Below are positions 41,501 through 49,814 of a stretch of DNA of 64,000 bases, in pieces; position 1 is the stretch's first letter, and each line of letters begins with the position of its first letter. Source of the DNA: Semisulcospira habei (lineage: Eukaryota; Mollusca; Gastropoda; Semisulcospiridae); contig BTPG01000007.1 of assembly GCA_036245525.1 (NCBI GenBank), positions 123,965,571 through 124,029,570 of the forward strand. The letters run 5' to 3'. A model generated the notes under the pieces. It did no database searches. It saw only the letters and a list, made by a program, of their open reading frames with translations, and was not told the origin of the DNA. The position numbers and the translations under genes are program-made.

Positions 41501-42652
41501 GTGTATGTATGTAGCAAAAAACTTCGGAACTATTACGGGCACTTTATTAGAAGGATGAAAAGAGAATAACATCTTGAAACCTCGCTGGAATGTACCATCT
41601 GATGTTTTATACCCAACAATGACAGACGTGCCTTCGATAACGTGTGCTTGTGTGGTAGGTCGATTCGTGGAGAGGCCCTGCACCAAGGACTGATTCATGT
41701 TGACTAGTCTCACACTTATTGTGTCCTGGATATCAAACACAGGAAAGCTGTACAACAGTGCGTATGTGGCGGGCACTGCCAGATAATAGGAACAGTCTAC
41801 ATGATTGGGCGCGCCGGTGATTCCGTCAAAGCCTGGCGATGTGATGTAGCCGGTCAGTGGCGTGGTGTATACTGCAGGCAGTGTACGTTGGATCGACTCG
41901 CTAGTGGTATGGAAACGAAGTGTAAAAACGTAAACAGTACCCCCTGTCCTGACGCCAGACTCGGTCCATCGGAAGAAGAGCTGGTTCCCGGGGGCCATGA
42001 TGACCATGGACATGAAGTGACAATGAAAGTTAGTCAGCACCCTGCGCGAAGGGTCTTGAAACGTGGAGTCCGCTACCGTCACCGCCACATCGCTATCACA
42101 CGGATCAAGCGTCAGCTCAAACACCGCATACAGATACCGCTTATCAGCCACCTGGATTCTCCAGTAACACTCAGGAAAGTGCCTGGTATTAATGCTGTCA
42201 CGCCCTTTTTCAGGTACTATTCTCCCGTTTAACAAACAATGTTCTGAAATGCACTCCACAGCTTGGGGTTCACACTTGTACAGATCGAGGTTAAATTCCT
42301 GTGGAAATGTAACTTTATCCGCAGGGATGGCTAAAGTGTTTGTGAAATTTTGCACTAATGTGTGTCCACGGCTGTCCGTTCTCTCGAATGCTATGTCATT
42401 AGTGTCACTTTCTGAAATGCCAGGTGTGGTGTTGTGCGCATAAGTACGGGTTGTATTTGTAATGCTGTCTGTATAACTGTTCGTGCTATTTTGGACTGGC
42501 CTTGGTGTGCCTTTTGCATCATTAATAGAGTCAGTTGGGATTGCAGTAGTACTGCGTGCCTCTCTGATTGCGTCAATGCCCAGTGCACTGATACTGCATG
42601 CGACACAGGTGCATGAGAGGACGCAACCAACCAGAATGCACACTGCATACAT
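38534..42652 (-). CDS. CUB-like/C-type lectin/LDLa/LRR/7TM receptor (GRL101-like), left paralogue
   Basis: 1372 residues without an intron. The first ATG is at 42652 (MYAVCILVGCVLSCTCVACS, a signal peptide); the frame stays open further upstream but without an ATG. Order: Ser/Thr-rich linker (about 30-125); two CUB-like segments (about 130-385; LYAVFELTLDPCDSDVAVTV and GYITSPGFDG); C-type lectin-like domain (about 430-600; GYKNKCYTLGG, GGDLAMMKNKREWEAF); four LDLa repeats (about 655-832; DCADGSDEEFC, NCVDGSDEADC, DCADHEDEAEC); LRR N-cap CPEGCRC; about five LRRs (850-1010); LRR C-cap; 7TM (about 1065-1350) with LAGNGG in TM1, LDRF in place of DRY, CWFPIG in TM6 and NPFLY (NPxxY) in TM7. Probably a plasma-membrane G-protein-coupled receptor of the type C LGR group; ligand unknown. 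It lies head to head with its paralogue 5.4 kb away. Confidence 0.93.
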   Translation of the reverse strand: MYAVCILVGCVLSCTCVACSISALGIDAIREARSTTAIPTDSINDAKGTPRPVQNSTNSYTDSITNTTRTYAHNTTPGISESDTNDIAFERTDSRGHTLVQNFTNTLAIPADKVTFPQEFNLDLYKCEPQAVECISEHCLLNGRIVPEKGRDSINTRHFPECYWRIQVADKRYLYAVFELTLDPCDSDVAVTVADSTFQDPSRRVLTNFHCHFMSMVIMAPGNQLFFRWTESGVRTGGTVYVFTLRFHTTSESIQRTLPAVYTTPLTGYITSPGFDGITGAPNHVDCSYYLAVPATYALLYSFPVFDIQDTISVRLVNMNQSLVQGLSTNRPTTQAHVIEGTSVIVGYKTSDGTFQRGFKMLFSFHPSNKVPVIVPKFFATYIHAFNCSVPYYDTFRQHLECNLWIECVGGEDEGQHCPFSPPGCNGSVGYKNKCYTLGGWTLPYFRYNRTSLLPDEAQAECGRLGGDLAMMKNKREWEAFLSILRIGNVRSINILIGMTYFQKPDFYRHAVQWIDGTVSYITNFTFSIIKEPLEKWMYFKSTGHFEIRKQEGLSLLGTFLPTIYMCQFHTYRTFPEGQQNIVLPRLMSRPSSTNKWLTRCPAGHLAHDFLSCDVLSDCGVKQFMHNCDTPNGNLEQNTVGHYHVKDAGMSVHMFVCSDGSTLHYTLVCDFRKDCADGSDEEFCQHQACDGFTCRSAQCVPADTTCDSISNCVDGSDEADCVQFSTDRIVRLAPPALVNFKNDGTITQTKLNTSQPCPQTHFRCPGEYNYCLPVFVRCNGVYDCADHEDEAECHNYTCPGFYRCRASSVCVHLDHLCDGFPQCPQRDDELLCDLTCPEGCRCQGLAFVCSRPFSANTFPELRYLDASGSGMALQDAASNVYLVWLSLASCGLAFAKNVALLNLQTLNLNDNLITSFSPKSIHALRNLRELRLAGNPLTELKTDSADPKHTVLRSVDFSRTLIETLDTRLLSTFTNLQTLNFSYGKLTTVAEVGFICLPKLQKLDIRGSFIVHYPSDVLKGLTELLMVQTENYDLCCKALLPEGFDERFCFAPEDEISSCEDLLRSDVYRIFLWTFTLAALAGNGGSFCFRFFIRRKESRSAFNLFVTNLCCADFLMGVYLCLIGTADKRYLGSYMLHKASWTSSIACKTAGFLSFVSSEVSAFVICLITLDRFIVLRFPFSSLRFSRPSAFTACLIAWLAGAALACLPLLPMTSHWEFYGQTGICLPLPITRKTYQGRAYAFGVMIVFNFVLFLVITAGQASIYWSVRVNSITGTETTKKSQDLTIARRLITVALSNFLCWFPIGLLGMMAAMGVPVSGELNVTLAIFVLPLNSALNPFLYTYNVLVEKQRKAREAQLLKVLQEEMAVDLSS
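40037..40400 (-). other. Gene-conversion-like block, left copy
   Basis: Reverse-complemented, these 364 bases differ from 50971-51334 at three positions and have no indel. They encode LDLa 3, LDLa 4 and the LRR N-cap. Sequence on both sides is clearly diverged. Confidence 0.9.
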
Positions 42653-43020
42653 TCTATACGTCCTTCTTCGTTGCGGTAAGGTGACGATAAAAAATGTGCT
42701 TCCTTTCACTTTCCAAAGCCAATGCACATCCTGAATAAGACAAGCCTATCCTTATTTGGCAACAGCCAGTATACAATGAAAATCTCGCTTGGACACAACG
42801 TAAACGACAGATTGACTAACAAAGCTCTGTGAACATCACGATACTAAACAGTCACTGATATAATTTATCCTACGTCACAAACACCGCCTTAGTCGCCGGC
42901 TCGGCGCTAATGACTAACTTCGTTGGAAACAAATTTCCGAAAACAAAACCACAGAAAACTAGTATCTAGCCGTCCATCAGTCCTGCCGCACAGGCACGAA
43001 GCCCTGCAGGCTGCAGAGGC
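42653..43020. other. 5' flank of left receptor
   Basis: No TATA box or exon is obvious. A family H fragment (CAATGAAAATCTCGCTTGG) lies at 42775-42793. Confidence 0.4.
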
Positions 43021-43110
43021 TCATGTTGGCCAGCACATTCCAGACGTGCGGTATTCAGATACGCGGCTTTATACAGCGTATCCGAAGGCGGCACGTCTCG
43101 AATGAGTTAA
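43021..43110. mobile_element. Family D element, decayed left end
   Basis: ACATTCCAGACGTGCGGTAT, GATACGCGGC, GCGTATCCGAAGGCGGCACG and TCTCGAATGAGTTAA. The right TTAA is intact. Confidence 0.75.
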
Positions 43111-43179
43111 TACTGACGTTACGTTTACGCCGAACGACTCCCAAGAACGAACGAGAGCGAAATCAAGAAGCACAGACAA

Positions 43180-43350
43180 CACTCCGGGCTCATGAAGATC
43201 CATGCCTCTTGGAGATACTTGGAGTGTTGTCTATGCTTATGGCAGAAGCTGGCGTTTTAAGCGCGGTGAGTCCGGAGAACGGCGCTTTACAAGAACCATG
43301 CATAATTACAAGAACTATATATAATTATTATTATTTAATGTATTATTATT
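43180..43350 (+). repeat. Family B half-element and LINE 3' tail fragment
   Basis: GGGCTCATGAAGATCCATGC + CTCTTGG is the right arm of a B element. GAGTCCGGAGAACGGCGCTT + TACAAGAACCATG with an ATT-rich tail (43266-43350) matches the 3' end of the LINE at 55168-56095. Confidence 0.6.
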
Positions 43351-43655
43351 GTTTTATTGTTGTTATCCGTCGTGACTTCGCGCTCGTTCGTTGTTGGCCC
43401 GGGTCGCTCGGCGTAAACGTAACCTCACTAATCTATCAGCTTCCTCACCTTCAGTAACATCACCGTGTTTGTCAGCGACCGACGGCGATACTGCACAAAC
43501 ATATATCAAAAGTGATATCACACATGAATAATGGAATTATGCATTGCACAAATAAGTATCACAGTTCAAGATATTCTATATTCGTCATTGACACATAAAC
43601 AGGTTCCTACTGAGCTAGGACACTTCTTACATTTCTGACATATTAAATCTGATTA

Positions 43656-43869
43656 TTAACTCTTTCTACCCCAGACACACCACAGCAAGATAATGATCGA
43701 CCATAATAGTTCAAGGGTGGTGCCAGAATAGCTTGGCGCCTATGGGCGCCAAGCTATTCTGGCATCACCCTTGAACTATCATGGTCGATCTATGTCCTGC
43801 AATGCAATGCAGTCTTCAGAGGACAACGGACAAATTTGAGGATTTCGGTGATGGGATAGAATGAGTTAA
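43656..43869. mobile_element. Family A element (A-I), 214 bp
   Basis: TTAACTCTTTCTACCCCAGA and GATGGGATAGAATGAGTTAA, both TTAA intact. Core GATCGACCATAATAGTTCAA and GGCGCCTATGGGCGCC. Confidence 0.92.
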
Positions 43870-44054
43870 TATGAGTGCATATCAAGTATTGCACATTTCC
43901 ATTGAGACAACAAGGTTTATTAACGATTAACGGGAAACAACGGTTTGAAAAACAAGCACAAATCACCAACGGACTGATGTCATATGACGTCAAAATAGGT
44001 ACGCGTAATGAAGAATACATTAAAAGATTTATTACGTCAAAATACTATTACGCT

Positions 44055-44167
44055 GAACATACTGACGGGCCAGAGAAACTGGGCATCACTCGAGACATCT
44101 GAAAACACTGGAGTGTTTCCGATCACTCGAATGATGTTGCATTTCTTTCACCTGTCAGCATGTAAGT
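44055..44167. mobile_element. Family I palindromic element, decayed
   Basis: ATACTGACGGGCCAGAGAAA, core CTGAAAACACTGGAGTGTTT + CCGATCACTCGA, right end TTTCTTTCACCTGTCAGCAT. Confidence 0.65.
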
Positions 44168-44249
44168 AACACTGCAACGTTATTAATTATTTTATGTACT
44201 GATCTGTGATTTTTTTTTAACCTTCTTAGGCCAGCACGTAAACAACGAA

Positions 44250-44310
44250 ACGCGCGCGCGCGCGCACGCACACACACACACACACACATGCACGCACGCA
44301 CGCACGCGCG

Positions 44311-44352
<42 letters not shown>
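44250..44352. repeat. (CG)n/(AC)n microsatellite
   Basis: Alternating CG and CA tracts; Z-DNA-type sequence. Confidence 0.95.
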
Positions 44353-44356
<4 letters not shown>

Positions 44357-44903
44357 TGTGTGCGCCAGCGCATTTATCTGAATAGAAAGAAAAATATTTC
44401 TTTGTTCCTTCGGACAGCTCCCAGCTGAAAGTGATATAAATTATCATTATCCCCTACAACCTCAGGGGCACATGTGAGTCTATGCCTCTTTCTGACCGAA
44501 ACTGAACTTGAGACACTAACAGTTTTCAGGAAAGTTAGCATCTACAAAGATATCATCGTACATTAATTCATTTTAAAAAAAATTAATTGGCCTGATCTTC
44601 AGTGCCTTTGGCTTTTCAACCTTTGCCTTTCAAATGAGTCGCATTAATGTATACGTACCTCGATATTACGCTGAAAGATCTAATCCGAGAAAAACAATGT
44701 TTAATTAACAAAGCAGGTATAGAGTTACATACTTCTTAAAGTCATTTCCGTACTTTATAGATATATAACTTCAACTACAAAATTGTGTTGATATCAAGTG
44801 TCAGCCTGAAGATAACTGTGTATGTATATAGAAATAAACAAGTTTCCAAAATGGATAGCGTACGGAACGACAATTAAAGAAACATTTTCAGTTAAATTAT
44901 TTA
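44353..44903. other. No gene; family B half-arm at 44460-44490
   Basis: CTCAGGGGCACATGTGAGTC + TATGCCTCTT is a B right arm. The rest is AT-rich intergenic DNA between the receptors. Confidence 0.5.
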
Positions 44904-45122
44904 TTAACCCTTTTAGCGCCATGGGCGCATTTCCCTGAATTTTGGAAGTGTTACTTAACGACTATGTACCACTTGCAGGAGGTGGATTGACCATGATAAT
45001 TCAAGGGTAGTGCCAGATTAGCTCAGTTGGCGCCTGAAGGCGCCAAGCTAATCTGGCTCTACCCTTGAATTATCATGGTCTATCAATCTCCTGCTGTAGG
45101 GTGTCGGCGTTAAAAGGGTTAA
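44904..45122. mobile_element. Family A element (A-II), 219 bp
   Basis: TTAACCCTTTTAGCGCCATG and GGCGTTAAAAGGGTTAA. One arm has a small insertion (AGCTCAGTTGGCGCC against GGCGCCAAGCT), which explains the extra length. Confidence 0.88.
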
Positions 45123-45264
45123 ATTATTTATGTCAGTATTCATCTATTTATTTTATATATATCATAATTTGTCTATTGCTTATAATTATGTTTCTACAAA
45201 TAGGAAATGTTTAGTCGCTTCTCGTCGACTGGTGATTTCAGAAACACGTCTGGAGCTGAATGCT

Positions 45265-45332
45265 TCACTACTCCTGAGGATTCAGCGCGATATAAATGCT
45301 CTTTATTATTATTATTATTATTATTATTATAA
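45265..45332 (+). repeat. LINE 3' tail fragment
   Basis: TGAGGATTCAGCGCGATATA + AATGCTCTTT then (ATT)n, matching 18585-18657. Confidence 0.65.
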
Positions 45333-45479
45333 ACGTAAAGCAGAAAGAACATTCACACGGACGAGTCAGTGGTATCATAAATCTTAATTAAACTGAGAAA
45401 TTTACTCCAAGAAAGGGTAAATAGTCTTTAATATCTCCTTCATAAATGTACGTCTTACAGTCACATTGGACAGACTAAA

Positions 45480-45880
45480 GGGACTGAATTATGAAGTTTG
45501 AATGTCGTAACAGGAAGGACGTTTCTGCTCCTCACCTCTTTGGTACTGGAGCAGAGTTCCGCCACTTTTGTACGTAGCAGAGTTCCGCCACTTTTGTACG
45601 TAGCAGAGTTCCGCCACTTTTGTACGTAGCAGAGTTCCGCCACTTTTGTACGTAGCAGAGTTCCGCCACTTTTGTACGTAGCAGAGTTCCGCCACTTTTA
45701 CGTAGCAGAGTTCCGCGGCCACTTTTGTACGTAGAAGAGTTTCACCGATGCGCACAAGGGGCAATAGAAAACCTCTGCTGTGTGTCTTCTCACATGGATT
45801 GTGAAAAGGAAGGGTAGGAAAGTCTTAACTGAGGCACGACAACATTGAGAGACCCGTTGTATCAAACGCAGTTGTAGGAA
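45480..45880 (+). repeat. Dispersed repeat family F, copy 3, with internal 26-bp minisatellite
   Basis: The flanks match the other F copies (AAGTTTGAATGTCGTAAC, GGATTGTGAAAAGGAAGGGT, GACAACATTGAGAGACCCGT). From 45549 to 45745 about eight near-identical units of GCAGAGTTCCGCCACTTTTG + TACGTA expand a motif that is single in the other copies. The KWRNSATYKSGG ORF is only a translation of this array. Confidence 0.8.
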
Positions 45881-45907
45881 ACAAAGACCACCATGGAGCA
45901 GATCGCT

Positions 45908-46108
45908 TTAACTCATTCTACCCCAGACACACCACAGCACGATAAGGATCGACCATGAAAGTTCAAGGGTGATGCCAGAATAGCTTATCAAGCTATTCTG
46001 GCATCACCCTTGAACTATCATGGTCGATCTGTGTCCTGCACTAGAGTGCAGTCTTCAGAGGACAACGGCAAAATTTTGGGATTTCGGTGTTGGGGTAGAA
46101 TGAGTTAA
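45908..46108. mobile_element. Family A element (A-I), centre-deleted
   Basis: TTAACTCATTCTACCCCAGA and TTGGGGTAGAATGAGTTAA. The GGCGCC centre is missing (AGAATAGCTTATCAAGCTAT), giving 201 bp. First of three elements chained by shared TTAA. Confidence 0.92.
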
Positions 46109-46327
46109 CTTATTTAGTAACCCCGACACACGACAGCAAGATGTGCGGCATCGACCACGATAGTTCAAGGGTGGTGCCAGAATAGCTTGGCACCTATGGG
46201 CGCCAAGCTATTCTGGCACCACCCTTGAACTATCATGGCCGACCTGTCTCCTGAATTGTAATGCAGTCAATCCTTCAGTGGACAATTGCAAATTGTGGCA
46301 TTTCGACCATAGAGCACAAAGGGTTAA
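46105..46327. mobile_element. Family A element (A-I), middle of chain
   Basis: TTAACTTATTTAGTAACCCC at the left, CACAAAGGGTTAA at the right. Core GATAGTTCAAGGGTGGTGCC, GGCACCTATGGGCGCC. It shares TTAA with both neighbours. Confidence 0.9.
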
Positions 46328-46478
46328 CCCATTCAGCACTGACGCCCTCGGCGCCAAGCTAATCTGGCACTACCTTTGAATTATCATGGTCGATCCATCT
46401 CCTGGAACAGGTGCATAGTTGTTAGATGACGCCTCCAAAATTTGGGAAATACGCCGTGCGCCGGGCTGAATGAGTTAA
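46324..46478. mobile_element. Family A half-element (A-II), end of chain
   Basis: TTAACCCATTCAGCACTGAC jumps to GGCGCCAAGCTAATCTGGCA, so the left inner arm is deleted. The right end GCCGGGCTGAATGAGTTAA is intact. Confidence 0.88.
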
Positions 46479-46564
46479 TCATTTGCTCTTGAAAACACGG
46501 CAAGCTATATGTTTGACGGCCACGCGAGGTCGTCCGCTAAATTTCTTCAATAGGGCTCGGGAAG

Positions 46565-46862
46565 CTGACGTCATCACGCCAGTCATGGCGGCCATCTTGT
46601 GAAGATACGGGACTAAGCGCTCATAGGGAAATCGCTGGTAATGTCAGTCCTGACGTACTATAAGCAATAACAGCAATTCTTGCCATCACTGTAGGAAACT
46701 GCTCACCAGAATCTGTTTTTGTTTGTTTCCAAAGAGGAAGAAAAATGAAGAAAAACGTGTTGAAACACTATTTCGCTACTATCTTATGAGTATGGTATCC
46801 TCTTAAGATGGCGGCTGACGCGCCGACGCTGCTAGGCAACGCGGGGAACTTCCCGAGCCCTA
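46565..46862 (+). repeat. Dispersed repeat family P, copy 3
   Basis: GTCATCACGCCAGTCATGGC + GGCCATCTTGTG at the left, AAGATGGCGGCTGACGCGCC + GACGCTGCTAGGCAACGCGG at the right. Nearly the same as 26550-26905. Confidence 0.8.
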
Positions 46863-47299
46863 TCACCCGGACAAAACAAATATTCAGCTTGACAAGTGTC
46901 CTTTAAAAGCGAGGGCGTGAACGAGATGTGCAGGCAGTTTGATTTCATCAAAAGTACTGTCTATCATGATGGGGATTTGCAGTCTATTGAATGTGTCACT
47001 TTCGTGCAGTTTCCCGCTTGATTCTAGGAGAAAGAGCTGGTGGAAAAGTCTCGCTCATCAACACGCACAAATTCTCATGGACCTTGTGACTGCAGGGATC
47101 ATGACTGTGAATTTTTTTTTTTATTATTTTTTATTTAAATTAATTATTATTTTATTTATTTCTTTATTTTATTTATTATTATTATTTTTTTAGGGTGGGG
47201 GGCAGGTGGAGGAGATAATAGATAATAGAGGTTGTCCGTAAATCGGAAGTCAGTCAGACATTGCACGGATTTCACACATCTAGTGGATTTCGCCAGCCC
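46863..47299. other. No gene seen
   Basis: Includes an AT-rich low-complexity tract (47108-47200) made mainly of T and ATT. Confidence 0.5.
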
Positions 47300-47385
47300 C
47301 CTCCATCTGCAAGAGGTGTATATTCTCATGATCCAGTGTAACTGCAGGGTGTTCATGAGAATATAATTATGCCTCATGCTTGCAA
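47300..47385. mobile_element. Family B element, decayed
   Basis: TGCAAGAGGTGTATATTCTC + ATGATCCAGTG against GTTCATGAGAATATAATTAT + GCCTCATGC. Confidence 0.7.
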
Positions 47386-47514
47386 AGATTTGCCTGTTAT
47401 CCACTGTCTGAGGTACTCATCCATATGAACAGTAGGATCGATACGAGGACGCATGCCGCAGTGACGGGGTCGATCCTGCGAAACTGGCCGTTTAGTCTTT
47501 TCTTTTAACCCCTT

Positions 47515-47696
47515 TGCTGCCGAGAAATAAAAGGTCACTGCCCGACTGCTGCATGGAGACATTGATCCTCACGAGCACCCGCAGCTGCGGGACACCATTT
47601 TATATCTATGTTTCTCTGGATGGTTGCTGTTCTTATGCGCTGAATTGTCGGAGATCTCATAAACACAATCTGCGTCCACTGGCAGTGAAGGGGTTA
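47515..47696. mobile_element. Family B element with outer ends, core decayed
   Basis: TTAACCCCTTTGCTGCCGAG at the left, CTGGCAGTGAAGGGGTTAG at the right. Core GGAGACATTGATCCTCACGA + GCACCCGCAGCTGCGGG. Confidence 0.7.
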
Positions 47697-47714
47697 GAAG
47701 CCGCAACCTACTGT

Positions 47715-47790
47715 CTTTGGTCTGATTCTGATTTGCCGCCGTGAGATGGCCTTAGTTGCCTGCTCGGCGTTAAACCCAAATAACTAATTG
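47715..47790 (+). repeat. SINE-like 3' end fragment
   Basis: GCCGTGAGATGGCCTTAGTT + GCCTGCTCGGCGTTAAACCC + AAATAA; the GGCGTTAAACCCAAA end is typical of molluscan SINE tails. Confidence 0.5.
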
Positions 47791-47798
47791 ATTCTGAT

Positions 47799-48009
47799 TT
47801 AACCCATTTAATCCCAAGGCAGCATTTCTAAAGCTGGAGGTGTCATACAATATGTACCAGCTGCAGAAGATGGATCGACTACGATAATTCAAGGGTAGTG
47901 CCAGATTAGCTTGCGCCTCAGTGATGGCGCCAAGCTAGTCTGGCACTACCCTTGAATTATCATGGTAGATCCATCTCCTGCTGTAACACGTCGGGGTTAC
48001 ATGAGTTAA
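47799..48009. mobile_element. Family A element (A-II) next to the right receptor start
   Basis: TTAACCCATTTAATCCCAAG and CGGGGTTACATGAGTTAA. Core GATAATTCAAGGGTAGTGCC / GGCACTACCCTTGAATTATC. Only 39 bases separate it from the ATG at 48049. Confidence 0.9.
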
Positions 48010-48048
48010 GAACAACTATTATTTGTCAGATCTAGGTATACAGGCAAA

Positions 48049-49729
48049 ATGGCGGTTTTTAGGTGGTATCTGCTTGTGTGTGGAGTGAGAATTGCCATCT
48101 CTCTGGACAGTCAACGTAAGGGAAAGTCTGACAGTAAAGCCCACGACATAGTGACCAACCAACCCGGCGCATTAATATTCAGCGAAAACAGATCTGCGCA
48201 TGGGGATGTGAACGTGGGCGAGATGACCACAGACGCGTCCAGTTTACGTGCATTCACACACTCTGGTGGACAGCACACGCACTTGCCCTTAGAGCTTGGT
48301 TCTGGCGAAGACGGGATGACTTCCATGTCAAATCAAGACAGTGACACCAATCCCAGTACCCACACGACAGCAGCCATGTCTAGGGTAACGTTTAGGAAAA
48401 CAAGACAATGGAACGAAGATACATCGACTGTTCTAAATCACGTCACATCTGTATATACTACTGCTCACAATCTGGCAGACATCAGCTTTAAGATACCATT
48501 AACAGAAGCAGCGACCAGTGGTGATGTCGATATTTTAGATGAAAAACTTGACTTTCCCAAATTTTATTTTAACTTGTCTTACCTAGGAAGGAAGCAAGAG
48601 TTTTCGGGGATAAAAGGTGAAATTCGTGGGTTTGTTGATGGTATGAATTACCGCAAAATGCTCTACAGAAAAGTCCGGTGGACAATCAGTGTTCCGCGCG
48701 GAATGTACATTGCCGTTCACCTTGCTATGTCTACCCCATGTAAGCACGATTTCACGGTACGAATTCCCCACCGTGAGCAACTCTTCTGGGAGACGGACTT
48801 GTTTGGTTGTCTCAATCAGTCAGTTTTGCTTTTCTCTGACTCAAACTCACTTAACTTTTCAATGAAAGAGAGTGATTACTTCTACGAGAACAGGATACAA
48901 CTTTTGTCAGAGTACCCGCAGCTGACTGTTCGATTCGAAGCTACACAGGAACGGTTGCAGTATAGACCGCGGGTTGTATACACAGCGCCAACTGCTGGCT
49001 ACCTGCATACGTATGGCTACGACGGTAAGAGACGCTACGCGTCACGTCTGAATGGTTCATACACATTAGCACTCCCTGCAGGGCACCATGTCATGATCAG
49101 TTTTGGTCACATAGTCAACTCACCGACCTATCACTGCAGCAGTCGCGTGGATCTGTTGGCCATTCAAGACAGCGGCAACACGGTCATGTTGTGGAGAGAA
49201 TGTTTTGACCACGTCATACCTGCACAAGTCTACAGCGTGACTTTACAAATTTACTACGTAATCGAGGAATTAAATTCAAACGTTGGCTTGAAAATGCTGT
49301 TCTCTTATCACCCGGTGCCTGCGGTTCCTAGACAGATGAGCAGCGGGCTATTTGACTGCTCCCTGACGAACTTTGCCAGCTTCAGACAGCACCTGGACTG
49401 TAACCTGCAGCTGGAGTGTAAGGGCGGGGAGGACGAGGGGGAACACTGTCCTTTTTCTCCACCTGGTTGTCGGGGCAAGGTGGGTTACAAGAACAAGTGT
49501 TACAGACTGATGACGTCTCCAGAGCCTGTGTTGTGGAAGGAAGCAGAGAAGAAGTGTCGGGAGGGCGGGGGCGACCTGGCCATGATGAAAAACGAAGGAG
49601 AATGGCAGGCATTTAGAAACCTTTTCCGCTTTGGACGGACACATCCCGAGACATTCATTGGTCTGACCGACTATGACAGCTCAATGCCCGCCATGTACAG
49701 GTCTGTACTTTGATTTCATCCATATGTAA

Positions 49730-49814
<85 letters not shown>

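Noticed and set aside
38610..42648. Opposite-strand and alternate-frame ORFs within the receptors
   Set aside because: They are shadows of the conserved receptor frames in both paralogues.
42653..42727. Upstream extension of the left receptor ORF to 42727
   Set aside because: Codon 1 of that extension is GTG (plus-strand CAC at 42725-42727). The ATG at 42652 starts a good signal peptide.
45461..45764. ORFs with repeated KWRNSATYKSGG
   Set aside because: Translation of the 26-bp tandem repeat inside repeat family F.
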